Source: Streptomyces sp. TBY4 (lineage in GTDB: Bacteria > Actinomycetota > Actinomycetes > Streptomycetales > Streptomycetaceae). Taken from it: a stretch of DNA of 64,000 bases. The notes below the pieces were generated by a model, which was given only the letters and a program-made list of their open reading frames with translations, was not told where the DNA came from and made no database searches. Below are positions 52,458-61,088 of this stretch, piece after piece. Position 1 is the first letter of the stretch. The number at the start of each line of letters is the position of its first letter. A program made the position numbers and the translations under genes. The DNA lies in assembly GCF_024213195.1 (NCBI RefSeq), contig NZ_JANAVF010000002.1, forward strand, positions 744,001 through 808,000, in the 5' to 3' direction.

Positions 52458-53933
52458 TCAGGGGCAGCCGGCGTCGGCGATGACGTAGTAGCCGGCGGGC
52501 GCCTCCCTCAAGGTGTGGGTGACGTAGAGGTTGTAGAGGCCCAGGTTCTGTCCCGAGCCCTTGGCGTAGGCGTAGCTCCCGTCGGTGGTGGCCCGGCCCG
52601 CCTGCACCTGCCGGTAGTTGTCGGCCTTCCAGCACGCCGCGGGCGCGCCGGTCGTGCTCGCCGTGAGCGGCGCGGAGCGGGCCCCGGGCGTTCCCGTGCC
52701 GTCGCGGGCTGCCACGGTCCAGGTGTGGCCCGTACCGGGGGCGAGGCCGCCGTCGGTGTGCGGGGGGCCGGCCGGGGTGGCGACCTGGACCCCGTCCCGG
52801 TAGAGGGCGTAGTCGGCGGCGCCGGGCACCCGGTCCCAGGTGAGGGTGACGGAGGAGTCGCCGACGGCGGAGGCGGCCAGACCGGAGGGTGCGGGCAGGG
52901 TGCCGGGATCCGGGTCGGGGTCGGGCGTGGAGCCGTCCAGGTGGAAGAACTTCGAGATCCAGTGGGCGGAGCAGATCGAGGTGAGGAAGTACGCCGCCCC
53001 GGTGTGCCCGCACTGTCCGGGACCGGAGCCCGGATCCACCGGGGTGCCGTGCCCGATGCCGGGGACCCGGTCCACCTCGACGACCACCGTGCCGTCGGTC
53101 GCCGCGTACTCCTCCTGGCGGGTCGCGTCGGGCCCGATGACGGAGGTGCGGGTGGGGGTCTGCGGGATCCCGTGCAGGGCCGTCCACTGGTCGCGCAGTT
53201 CGTCGGCGTTGCGGGGGACGACGGTGGTGTCGGCGTCGCCGTGCCAGATCGCGACGCGCGGCCAGGGGCCGGTCCACGAAGGATGGGCGTCGCGGACCAA
53301 CTGGGCCCAGGCGGCGGGCGACTTGTCCACCCCGGGGTTCATGCAGGTGTAGGGGCTGCCGCCCTTGGCGCAGTCGTAGGGCAGCCCGGCGATCACCGCC
53401 CCGGCCGCGAACACGTCCGGGTAGGCCGCGAGCATCACGGAGGTCATGGCGCCGCCGGCCGACAGGCCCGTGACGAAGGTGCGGGCGGGGTCGGCGGAGT
53501 AGGCGGAGACGGCGTGGGCGGCCATCTGCCGGATGGACGCGGCTTCGCCCTGGCCGCGCCGGTTGTCCGCGGCCTGGAACCAGTTGAAGCACTTGTTGAG
53601 GTTGTTCGCGGAGCTGGTCTCCGCGAAGACGACCAGGAACCCGTCGCGGTCGGCGAGTTCGGGCAGTCCGGAGTTGTCCGCGTAGGTCTGGGCGTTCTGG
53701 GTGCAGCCGTGCAGGGCGATCACCACGGGCGGCTCGGCGGGGAGGGAGGCCGGGCGGTAGACGTACATGGAGAGCTGCCCGGGATTGGCCCCGAAGGCGG
53801 TGACCCGCTGGAGCGTGACGGCCGCGGCGGCCGGGGCGGCGGGACCGGCCACCACCCCGCCCACGGCCAGGAGCACCAGGGCGAGCAGGCGTGCGAGGGC
53901 CCGGGTGCGGAACGGTCTGCTGCGGAAGGACAT
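52458..53933 (-). CDS. phaZ: Extracellular poly(3-hydroxybutyrate) depolymerase
   Basis: A 491-residue exported enzyme. Signal peptide (residues ~1-35); oxyanion motif IALHGCTQN; lipase box TFVTGLSAGGAMTSV; Asp in WHGDADTTVVP; His in GIGHGTPVDPG. A fibronectin type III linker (residues ~335-425) and a C-terminal substrate-binding domain (from ACWKADNYRQV) follow. This is the textbook modular PHB depolymerase, as in Streptomyces exfoliatus. It attacks denatured PHB granules outside the cell, giving 3-hydroxybutyrate and oligomers. The ATG at 53933 follows GGGAG. Downstream genes complete the pathway. Confidence 0.93.
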   Translation of the reverse strand: MSFRSRPFRTRALARLLALVLLAVGGVVAGPAAPAAAAVTLQRVTAFGANPGQLSMYVYRPASLPAEPPVVIALHGCTQNAQTYADNSGLPELADRDGFLVVFAETSSANNLNKCFNWFQAADNRRGQGEAASIRQMAAHAVSAYSADPARTFVTGLSAGGAMTSVMLAAYPDVFAAGAVIAGLPYDCAKGGSPYTCMNPGVDKSPAAWAQLVRDAHPSWTGPWPRVAIWHGDADTTVVPRNADELRDQWTALHGIPQTPTRTSVIGPDATRQEEYAATDGTVVVEVDRVPGIGHGTPVDPGSGPGQCGHTGAAYFLTSICSAHWISKFFHLDGSTPDPDPDPGTLPAPSGLAASAVGDSSVTLTWDRVPGAADYALYRDGVQVATPAGPPHTDGGLAPGTGHTWTVAARDGTGTPGARSAPLTASTTGAPAACWKADNYRQVQAGRATTDGSYAYAKGSGQNLGLYNLYVTHTLREAPAGYYVIADAGCP

Positions 53934-54110
53934 GGCGGCTCCCTGAGGCGGCGGGCAGGGGGCGGGCCCGTCGTCCGGGGCCCGCGGTGCCCGCCACCGT
54001 AGGAGCGGCCCGCCCGGCCGCGGCATGGCGTGGACCGCCACAGTCGGAACCCCGCTTGACCGGTCCGCGAGGGTTGCGGGAGACCCCGCCCGCTGCTAAC
54101 GGCCCGCCGT

Positions 54111-54749
54111 TCAGATGGCCGCCACCCCGAGCTCCGCCTCCGTCGCCGTGCGGACCTCGTCCAGGGAGACCCCGGGAGCCAGTTCGCGGAGCAGGAACCC
54201 CTCCGGGGTGATGTCGAGGACCGCCAGGTCGGTGATGACCCGCTGGACGACGCCCCGCCCGGTCAGCGGCAGCGTGCACCGCTCCACGAGCTTCGGCGTG
54301 CCGTCCCTGGCGGTGTGCTCCATCAGCACGATCACCCTGCGCGCGCCGTGCACCAGGTCCATCGCGCCGCCCATCCCCTTGACCATCTTCCCGGGGATCA
54401 TCCAGTTGGCCAGGTCTCCGGCGGCCGACACCTGCATGGCGCCCAGCACGGCCGCGTCCACGTGCCCGCCGCGGATCATGCCGAAGGACAGCGCGGAGTC
54501 GAAGAACGAGGCGCCCGGCCGGACCGTGACCGTCTCCTTGCCCGCGTTGATCAGGTCCGGGTCCACCCCGTCGGCCGCAGGGTACGGGCCCACGCCGAGG
54601 ATGCCGTTCTCCGACTGGAGCACCACCTCGACCCCCGGCGGCAGGTGGTTGGGGATGAGGGTCGGCAGGCCGATCCCCAGGTTCACGTACGTACCGTCCG
54701 TCAGCTCGCGGGCGGCGCGGGCCGCCATCTGCTCACGCGTCAGAGCCAT
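54111..54749 (-). CDS. scoB: 3-oxoacid CoA-transferase subunit B
   Basis: A 212-residue class I CoA-transferase beta subunit. It contains [14 protein letters not shown] and the catalytic Glu motif [10 protein letters not shown], in which Glu forms the acyl-CoA thioester. [17 protein letters not shown] is also typical. The ATG at 54749 is one base after the subunit A stop codon, so the two are co-translated. With subunit A it moves CoA from succinyl-CoA to acetoacetate, feeding the product of the 3-hydroxybutyrate dehydrogenase into acetyl-CoA. Other 3-oxoacids such as 3-oxoadipate are possible substrates. Confidence 0.93.
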   Translation of the reverse strand: MALTREQMAARAARELTDGTYVNLGIGLPTLIPNHLPPGVEVVLQSENGILGVGPYPAADGVDPDLINAGKETVTVRPGASFFDSALSFGMIRGGHVDAAVLGAMQVSAAGDLANWMIPGKMVKGMGGAMDLVHGARRVIVLMEHTARDGTPKLVERCTLPLTGRGVVQRVITDLAVLDITPEGFLLRELAPGVSLDEVRTATEAELGVAAI

Positions 54750-54750
54750 G

Positions 54751-55578
54751 TCACACGCCGCCTTGCTGCTCGGGGAGGAGGGAGGCCACCGGGACGGCCC
54801 CGACCGTGCTTGCCGTCCGGACCGTTCGGCGCTCGACGCGCCGCTCCGCCGCCGGATCACCGGGCCGCACGCGGACCACCCGCTGGACGAAGACGCCGGG
54901 CAGATGGACACTGTCCGGATCCAGCTCTCCCGGCTCGACCAGCTCCTCCACCTCGGCGATGGTGACGCGCCCCGCCATGGCGGCGAGGGGATTGAAGTTG
55001 CGTGCCGAGGAATGGAAGACCAGGTTGCCGTGCCGGTCCCCGGCCGCCGCCCGCACCAGGGCGAAATCCGTGGTGATGCCCTCCTCCAGGAGGTACTCCC
55101 GGCCGCCCCAACTGCGCAGCTCCTTGGGCGGCGAGGCCACGGCGACGCCCCCGTCGGCGCGGTAGCGCCACGGCAGGCCCCCCTCCGCCACCTGCGTACC
55201 GGCCCCGGCCGGGGTGTAGAACGCCGGGATGCCCGCGCCGCCGGCCCGCAGCCGCTCGGCGAGGGTGCCCTGAGGGACGAGCTCCACCTCCAGTTCGCCG
55301 CTCAGGTACTGGCGGGCGAACTCCTTGTTCTCGCCCACGTACGAGCTCGTCATGCGGGCGATCCTGCCCTCGCGCAGCAGCAGCCCCAGACCCCAGTCGT
55401 CCACCCCGCAGTTGTTCGACACCACGTTCAGGCCGCGTACCTCGGCGCGCTCCAGCAGCGCGCCGATCAGCACGCCCGGCACCCCGCACAGGCCGAAGCC
55501 GCCCACCGCGAGCGAGGCTCCGGCGGGGATGTCCGCCACCGCCCCCGCCGCGTCGGCGACTTCCTTGTCCAGCCCCAT
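54751..55578 (-). CDS. scoA: 3-oxoacid CoA-transferase subunit A
   Basis: A 275-residue class I CoA-transferase alpha subunit. The N-terminal glycine-rich motif [20 protein letters not shown] and the segments [26 protein letters not shown] and [13 protein letters not shown] are those of succinyl-CoA:3-ketoacid transferases. It forms the active enzyme with subunit B, encoded one base downstream. It is the first gene of the PHB-degradation group; a perfect 18-bp palindrome lies 56 bp upstream. The last ~40 residues extend past the usual end of the domain. Confidence 0.93.
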   Translation of the reverse strand: MGLDKEVADAAGAVADIPAGASLAVGGFGLCGVPGVLIGALLERAEVRGLNVVSNNCGVDDWGLGLLLREGRIARMTSSYVGENKEFARQYLSGELEVELVPQGTLAERLRAGGAGIPAFYTPAGAGTQVAEGGLPWRYRADGGVAVASPPKELRSWGGREYLLEEGITTDFALVRAAAGDRHGNLVFHSSARNFNPLAAMAGRVTIAEVEELVEPGELDPDSVHLPGVFVQRVVRVRPGDPAAERRVERRTVRTASTVGAVPVASLLPEQQGGV

Positions 55579-55633
55579 CGCACACCCTCCTCCGTCCGGC
55601 CCGTGGCCGCCGGCCACCCGAACGGGCCGGCGC

Positions 55634-55651
55634 GGTCGGGCCGGCCCGACC
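55634..55651. promoter_or_regulatory. Perfect 18-bp palindrome upstream of scoA
   Basis: GGTCGGGCCGGCCCGACC is self-complementary over all 18 bases. It lies 56 bp upstream of scoA and 163 bp upstream of the divergent lipoprotein gene. It is a candidate operator for the PHB/ketone-body genes; no regulator gene is adjacent. Confidence 0.6.
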
Positions 55652-55813
55652 GACCCTAGGAACCGCCGGCCCGCCCTGGCCATGGCCGCCGGACACACAC
55701 CGGACCCCCCGGCTGTGTGGTCCCGGAGCCGGGGGCGGAATCGGGGAACCGGCGGGGCGGCGGGTACGTCACAGTCGTGCTGCCGATCCGGCACCGGAGA
55801 ACGAAGGGGACAG

Positions 55814-56506
55814 ATGGTGCGTCGAACCACCGATACAGGCCTGCGGGTTGTGAGGGCGAAGGCGGCCGTGGCCGTCGCGGCCGTACTGCTTCTCACCGGC
55901 TGCGGGAACGCGGTCGTGGCCGACCCGGTCGACCCCGGCGGGAAGGCCGTCCAGCCCGGGCAGGCCGCCCCGGCCAAGACGGCCGGGGCATGCCCGGAGG
56001 CCGACCTCACCGGACCGCAGGCGGCGCCGACGCTGATCGACGGCACCCCGGCCAACACCCCCGAGGGCGAGCGGCTCTCGACGGCGATCGGCGCACAGGG
56101 CGAGGGCGCCTTCGCCGACATCTACTCCAGCCAGATCACCGACCATCCGGCCGGCCGGGTCGCCCTGTGCGTCACCGACCTCGCCCGCGGCCGGCTCCTG
56201 GTGGAGGCCGCGCACGCGGCGGACCCGGAGGCGGACCCCGCACGGGCCGACCTGTACCTGAGCCCGTACTCGCAGCGCACGCTCCAGGCCGCCGCCGACA
56301 AACTCGTCGGGCTGAAGGCCGAATTCCCGCTCTACAGCACCGCCGCCGCCCGCGGCGCGGTCGTGGAGGTCACCACCAACAAGGCGGGCGCCGCCTCCGC
56401 CGCGTTCAAGGCCCTGCTGGAGAAGGCCACGGGCGGCATCCCCGTAGAGGTCGAGCAGGGCGAGCAGCCCACCCTGCTGGAGGCCACGCTGCCCGCCGCA
56501 CACTGA
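55814..56506 (+). CDS. Lipoprotein of unknown function
   Basis: A 230-residue protein with a lipoprotein signal (VAVAAVLLLTGC, lipobox LTGC). The ATG is 3-4 nt after AAGGGGACAG. The mature chain is alternating helix and strand with one further Cys pair candidate (ACPEA and ALCVTD). It has no enzyme motif that I recognise. Ser/Thr/Ala content and length fit the uncharacterised secreted proteins of streptomycetes. It converges on the repeat protein at 56517, ending 10 bp from it. Confidence 0.75.
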   Translation: MVRRTTDTGLRVVRAKAAVAVAAVLLLTGCGNAVVADPVDPGGKAVQPGQAAPAKTAGACPEADLTGPQAAPTLIDGTPANTPEGERLSTAIGAQGEGAFADIYSSQITDHPAGRVALCVTDLARGRLLVEAAHAADPEADPARADLYLSPYSQRTLQAAADKLVGLKAEFPLYSTAAARGAVVEVTTNKAGAASAAFKALLEKATGGIPVEVEQGEQPTLLEATLPAAH

Positions 56507-56516
56507 CCGGCCACGG

Positions 56517-58100
56517 CTACGAGGTCCGTCCCGCGTCCGGTCCTGCCTCCGCCTCCGCTTCAGCGCGTACGAGCAGTTCCGCCATCGCCGCCCGGGGGAG
56601 CGACGGGTTGGCCGCCGCGGCCCCGGCCGTCTCCGGTGCACCGTGCGCGAGGAGGTCCGCGAGGACGGGCGCGGACAGGGCGGGCCGGCGTGCGGCATCG
56701 GCCCGGGCCCTGGGCTCCGACAGGCACGCGAGCAGCGCGGCCTCGGGGGCGTTCGGGTGTACGGCGATCTCCCGGAGGGCGCGCCGCACGGGCGGATCGT
56801 GCCGGGCCAGGTCCGTCAGCAGGGCGGGTGACGCGTCCGGGTTGGCCGCGACCCGCGCGAGGACCCGTACGCCGTGCCGTGCCACCATCGCGCGCAGCCT
56901 GACCCCGGACAGGCCGGGGTGCGGGGCGACGCATGCGACGACGGCCGCATCAGGGTCCCCGGCCAGGGCGTCGCGCACCTCCGCCGAAAGGCTCCGGCTC
57001 CGGGCCGCCAGTGCGCGTACCGCGGCGTGCGGGGAGGCGGCCAGCTCGGCGAGCTCGCTCGGGGTGGCGGCGGCGACCCTCGGCAGCGGTCTGCCGGTGA
57101 GCCGGACCGTCCGGGACAGCTCCGCGAGCACGTCGAGCGGGACGTTCGGGTGGTCGGCCAGCACGCGGCGCACACCGGCGTCCCTGGCTGCGTCCCCGGC
57201 CATCGCGCGGATGAGCGGCCCGCCGAGCGCCGGGTTCCCCGCGACCTCCAGCCGGACGGCCGGGATCGGGTCCGCGGCCAGTCGGGCGTACAACTCCTGC
57301 GGCAGGTCGGTCCGTTCGGCGAGCGCCCAGCGGACGAGCATCGACGGGTGGCCGGCCAGGGCGGCCGCGACCCCGGTGGGGGTGGCGGGATTGCGCGCGG
57401 CACGCTGGAGCGTGTCGTGCACGGTGGACTCGTGGCCGCCCGCACAGGCGGCTCCGCCGGGCAGTTCGCAGTCCCGTCGCGGGCAGTGGGGATCGTGCGT
57501 GAACGGGATCTCCTCGCGGTCGCAGACCAGGCAGGACAGCGCGGGGGCGAGCCCCTCCCCGGTGATCAGCGCGGCCAGGGCGGCCGACGGGACCGCCTCG
57601 TTGAGCGCGGTCGCCATCCGGACCTCGGCGTGCGGGTGCGCCGCCAGGCGGGCGGCGAGAGCCGGATCGGTGGTCCAGAGGCCGAGTTCGGCGACGACCG
57701 ACACGTCCGGATCCGCCGCGAGTGTCTCCTGGACGTCGAGCGGCAGCCCGGGCCGGGAGGCGAGCTGACGGCGGGTCTCCCGGTCGGGATGGGCGGCGAG
57801 CACCCGGGCCCACTCGGGCAGCCCGAGCCCCTCGTCGAGCAGGGCGAGGGCCACCGGGGGCCGGTCGAGCGGGTCCACGCCGGCGGGATCCAGCTGCCCG
57901 GCGTGCGCGAGCCGGATCGCCGCCGACTCGTTGGCGGCCAGGGCCCTGACCTGGCCGGAGGTGAGGTCGGTGCGCTCGGCCAGCGCGCAGGCGAGCTCCC
58001 CGTCCGGATCGGGGACGCGGCCCGCGAGGCCGGTGAGCCGGTCGAGTAGGTCGGCGGGCAGGGCCGGATTCGCGGCGAGGCCGCACAGGAGCGGGATCAC
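56517..58100 (-). CDS. Leucine-rich repeat variant (LRV) protein with a central cysteine cluster
   Basis: A 527-residue protein made of about fifteen ~24-residue helical repeats of the LRV type, with recurring LAANP, LAAHP and LADHPNVP cores. Residues ~190-223 interrupt the solenoid with Cys at 190, 193, 206, 211 and 219 and His at 202, 205 and 223. The founding Azotobacter LRV protein carries a 4Fe-4S cluster in a cysteine-rich segment, so this stretch probably binds Fe-S or zinc. The GTG start overlaps the LysR stop by 4 bp. The solenoid suggests protein binding; the partner is unknown. Confidence 0.85.
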   Translation of the reverse strand: MIPLLCGLAANPALPADLLDRLTGLAGRVPDPDGELACALAERTDLTSGQVRALAANESAAIRLAHAGQLDPAGVDPLDRPPVALALLDEGLGLPEWARVLAAHPDRETRRQLASRPGLPLDVQETLAADPDVSVVAELGLWTTDPALAARLAAHPHAEVRMATALNEAVPSAALAALITGEGLAPALSCLVCDREEIPFTHDPHCPRRDCELPGGAACAGGHESTVHDTLQRAARNPATPTGVAAALAGHPSMLVRWALAERTDLPQELYARLAADPIPAVRLEVAGNPALGGPLIRAMAGDAARDAGVRRVLADHPNVPLDVLAELSRTVRLTGRPLPRVAAATPSELAELAASPHAAVRALAARSRSLSAEVRDALAGDPDAAVVACVAPHPGLSGVRLRAMVARHGVRVLARVAANPDASPALLTDLARHDPPVRRALREIAVHPNAPEAALLACLSEPRARADAARRPALSAPVLADLLAHGAPETAGAAAANPSLPRAAMAELLVRAEAEAEAGPDAGRTS

Positions 58101-59185
58101 GGGCGGACCGCCCCGGCCAGGGCCTCGGTCAGGGCCGCGGCGTGGGGATGCGGGCGGCGCCGGCGCGGCGACAGCACGCCGATGTGCCGTGCGGGGCAAG
58201 GGGGTTCGACCGGCACGACGGCGACACCGCCGGGATCCCCGGCCCCTGCCCCGGGATCCCCGGCCACGCCGCGGGGATCGCCGGCCCTGTCCTCGGCCTC
58301 GGCCCCGCTGCCGGCCCCGCTGCCGCTCCCGGCCCCGCTCCCGCTCCCGCTCTCGGTCCCGCTCCCGGCCCCGGCCCCGGTCCCGGTCCCGCTCCCGGCC
58401 CCGGTCCTGGCCCCGGCCTCGGCCCCGGCCCACTGCCCCAGTGCGACCTGGGGGATCAGTGCGACGCCGACGCCCGCCGCGACGAGGGAGCGGGCGAAGA
58501 AGTAGTCCGTGGTGGAAGCCGCCACCCGGAGGGTGAAACCGGCCCGCTCCGCGTACCGGCGGAGGTACGCCTCGGTCTTGAGGCAGCCCAGCACCCAGCG
58601 CTCGGAGGCGAGTTCGGCCGGAGCGATCGACGCGCGCTCCGCGAAGGCGTGCCCCGGGGGCAGGACCAGCGCCAGCGGGTCCTCCATCAGCGGCAGCCAG
58701 TCGAGCGCCGCCTCCGGCCCCAGCGGCAGCGGCCCGTCGAAGTGGTAGGTCAGCGCGAGATCGGCGGCGCCCGAGCGGACCATGGGCACGGCCTCCTCCG
58801 GCTCGGCCTCCAGGACCGTCAGCTCCACCTCCGGACGGTCCGCGACGAACCGGGCGAGCGCGCCCGGCAGCAGCCTCCGGCCGCCGCTCACGAAGGTGGC
58901 GACCGTCAGCCGCGGGCGCTCGGCCGTGACCCGGTCGATCTCGTGGCGCACCCGGTCGAGCTTGGCCGACACCGCTTCCGCCGCCTCCACCAGCAGCCGG
59001 CCCGGCTCGGTGAGCGTGATCCCGCGCGTACTGCGCACGGCGACGGGGTGGCCGAGGCTCCGCTCCAGCGCCGCGATGTGCTGGGACACGGCCGAGGGCG
59101 TGAGGAGCAGCGCCCCGGCGGCCTTGTTGAAGCTGCCGTGCTCGGCCACGGCGCGCAGGACGCGCAGCCGCTGCACATCGATCAT
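58097..59185 (-). CDS. LysR-family regulator with a low-complexity insert
   Basis: A 362-residue LysR regulator. The HTH is FNKAAGALLLTPSAVSQHIA; the effector-binding domain runs from ~90. Residues ~252-320 are a Gly/Ala/Ser/Thr-rich low-complexity stretch (GAGSGTGTGAGAGSG and similar) inside the second subdomain. LysR proteins normally have about 300 residues; removing the insert gives 293. The end (HIGVLSPRRRRPHPHAAALT) again looks like a LysR C-terminus. It is co-translated with the LRV gene and divergent from the epimerase at 59257, its likely target. Confidence 0.88.
   Translation of the reverse strand: MIDVQRLRVLRAVAEHGSFNKAAGALLLTPSAVSQHIAALERSLGHPVAVRSTRGITLTEPGRLLVEAAEAVSAKLDRVRHEIDRVTAERPRLTVATFVSGGRRLLPGALARFVADRPEVELTVLEAEPEEAVPMVRSGAADLALTYHFDGPLPLGPEAALDWLPLMEDPLALVLPPGHAFAERASIAPAELASERWVLGCLKTEAYLRRYAERAGFTLRVAASTTDYFFARSLVAAGVGVALIPQVALGQWAGAEAGARTGAGSGTGTGAGAGSGTESGSGSGAGSGSGAGSGAEAEDRAGDPRGVAGDPGAGAGDPGGVAVVPVEPPCPARHIGVLSPRRRRPHPHAAALTEALAGAVRP
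58226..58432 (-). repeat. Low-complexity repeat tract within the LysR gene
   Basis: The tract consists of many cccggccccg, ctcccg and cggtcc hexamer-like units. It encodes the Gly/Ala/Ser/Thr stretch of the LysR protein. Units of six bases keep the frame, so copy number can change without frameshift. Confidence 0.85.
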
Positions 59186-59256
59186 CAGTTTCCCTTACGA
59201 CGCGAACAGCATTCCGGTAGTTCCGCTGGCGACGGTACAGCGGCAGAGTCCCGGAC

Positions 59257-60075
59257 ATGAAGAAGATTCTCGTCATCGGCGGAAGCCGCTACTTCGGAAA
59301 GCACCTGGTCACCCTGGAGCGGGACGCCGGCAACGAGGTGACCGTCCTCAACCGGGGCTCCGCCGCCCCGCCCCGGGGCGTCGGCCACCTGATCGCCGAC
59401 CGGGAGGACGAAGCGGGGCTCCGCGCGGCCCTGGGGGAGCGCACCTTCGACGTGGTCTTCGACCAGGTCTGCTACACGCCCGGGCAGGCGGAGACCGCCC
59501 GCCGGGTCTTCGCCGGACGCACGGGGCGGTACGTGATGACCTCGACGATCGAGGTCCACGACCCCGCGCCGCCCACCCCGGAGGCCCGCGCCTACGCCGA
59601 GGGCAAGCGGCGGGCCGAGGAGGTCCTGGGGGCGGAGCCCGCCCTCGGCCACGTGGCCGTGCGCACCGCGCACGTGCTCGGCGGCGGGCGCGCGGAGTTC
59701 ACCGGCCGGCTCGCGCACTACGTGGAGCGGATCGGCGCAGGGGTTCCGGTGGCCGTGCACGAAGCCCCGTACCCCACCTCCTTCATCCACCACCACGAGA
59801 TCGCCGGGTTCCTGCACTGGGCCGGGCAACAGGCCTTCACCGGGCCGGTGAACGCCGCCTCGCACGGGGAACTCGACGTGCTCGGCCTGTCGCAGGCCGT
59901 CGCCGAGCGGGTCGGCCGGGCGCCGCGCCTGCGGACGGTACCGGCCGGGTCCGAGGCCTCGCCCTTCTCCTTCGACCGCGCCTACGCGATGGACAACGGC
60001 CGGGCCGCCGCCCTCGGCTTCCGCTTCGGCCGGATCGAGGACTGGCTCCCGGATGCCATCGGGGAGACGACTTAG
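59257..60075 (+). CDS. NAD-dependent epimerase/dehydratase family protein
   Basis: A 272-residue extended short-chain dehydrogenase. The N-terminal nucleotide motif is KKILVIGGSRYFGKHLV, and FIHHHEIAGFLHWAG resembles sugar epimerases and mRNA-binding-protein-like reductases of this family. The usual YxxxK catalytic pair is seen as YAEGKRRAEE. It may act on a nucleotide sugar or isoflavone-like substrate, but neighbours give no hint. It is divergent from the LysR regulator with a 71-bp intergenic region, so LysR probably controls it. Confidence 0.83.
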   Translation: MKKILVIGGSRYFGKHLVTLERDAGNEVTVLNRGSAAPPRGVGHLIADREDEAGLRAALGERTFDVVFDQVCYTPGQAETARRVFAGRTGRYVMTSTIEVHDPAPPTPEARAYAEGKRRAEEVLGAEPALGHVAVRTAHVLGGGRAEFTGRLAHYVERIGAGVPVAVHEAPYPTSFIHHHEIAGFLHWAGQQAFTGPVNAASHGELDVLGLSQAVAERVGRAPRLRTVPAGSEASPFSFDRAYAMDNGRAAALGFRFGRIEDWLPDAIGETT

Positions 60076-60818
60076 CGGTCCCCGGCCCGGCGCTCCAAGG
60101 GAGTTGCTACTGCCGAGTTGTTCACACTGAAGGTGACGCTTCCCGCCCGGTAGCGGTCGTCGGACCACTCGATCGGGCGGCCCGTGCGGGTCGCGGAGAC
60201 GTGCCGCTGGCGCAAAAGCGGGCTCCCCCGGCGGATCTCCAGCAGCCGGGCGTCCTCGCTGCCGGCGGGAAGCGCGTCGATGAGGTGTTCCCCGTAGTGG
60301 GCGACGATCCCGGACTCGTTCGCGAGCCCGTCCATCACCGAGCGGCAGTCCTCGGGCATCGCCTCGACCGCCGCCGCCACCCAGTCCGCGTAGGCCGTCC
60401 GCTCGACCATCGTCGGCTCCCCGTCGAGCAGCCGGAGCCGCAGTACGGCGAGGATCTCCGTGCCGGGCGGCAGGGCCAGCCGGTCGGCCTCCTCGGCGGT
60501 GGCCGGGCGGCGGGTGCGCGACAGGAACCGGCTCGCGGCCTGGTGGCCGACGCCTTCGGCCCACTGGGCGAAGCTGTTGAGCTCGCCGAAGCTGTGCTTG
60601 CGCTCGTGGCGCAGGACGATCCTGCGGGCCCCCTGCCGGGAGCCGATCAACCCCTCCGCGGCGAGCGTGGCCACGGCCTGGCGGACCGTCCCGCGGGAGG
60701 CCGACCAGCGCGCCGCCAGATCGCTCTCCGAGGGCAGCTGGGCACCCACCGGGTACTCGCCGGAGAGGATCGACCGGCGCAGCGCCTCGGCGATCTCCAG
60801 ATACCGCACCGTCCCCAT
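60072..60818 (-). CDS. GntR-family (HutC/PhnR-type) regulator
   Basis: A 248-residue GntR regulator. The N-terminal winged helix includes GEYPVGAQLPSESDLAARWS and RGTVRQAVATLAAEGLI; the C-terminal UTRA ligand-binding domain includes PIEWSDDRYRAG. Its gene is divergent from an ABC importer of the aminoethylphosphonate/iron type. The operator-like sequence ACTTGTTCAGACAAGT lies upstream of that importer. It probably represses uptake until the substrate or a derivative binds. It overlaps the epimerase 3' end by 4 bp (convergent). Confidence 0.9.
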   Translation of the reverse strand: MGTVRYLEIAEALRRSILSGEYPVGAQLPSESDLAARWSASRGTVRQAVATLAAEGLIGSRQGARRIVLRHERKHSFGELNSFAQWAEGVGHQAASRFLSRTRRPATAEEADRLALPPGTEILAVLRLRLLDGEPTMVERTAYADWVAAAVEAMPEDCRSVMDGLANESGIVAHYGEHLIDALPAGSEDARLLEIRRGSPLLRQRHVSATRTGRPIEWSDDRYRAGSVTFSVNNSAVATPLERRAGDR

Positions 60819-61036
60819 GCCGCTCCCGCCTCCCCGTGTCGTCAGTGGTGTCGTCCCGCCAGTGGTGATGCCCGTCGTGACTGTGCTCGCCAGCCTAGGG
60901 CGACCGGGGTCTGAAGATCATCATGCGGGTCTGCAGTCACGATCGGATCCGGCCAATCCCGGTCTTCCTCGAGTCGTGCACCGCGCGACAGCCGCCGTTC
61001 ACCGTCCGTACAGTGCCCCAGGGCGAACTGGAGCCA

Positions 61037-61052
61037 ACTTGTTCAGACAAGT
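61037..61052. promoter_or_regulatory. GntR-type operator before the ABC importer
   Basis: ACTTGTTCAGACAAGT has perfect 6-bp arms (ACTTGT/ACAAGT) around a 4-bp centre. It ends 37 bp before the importer's GTG start. This form is typical of HutC-subfamily sites. Confidence 0.75.
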
Positions 61053-61088
61053 GAACCCCTGCCAAGGATCCAGTCTCCGGGAGAGACC

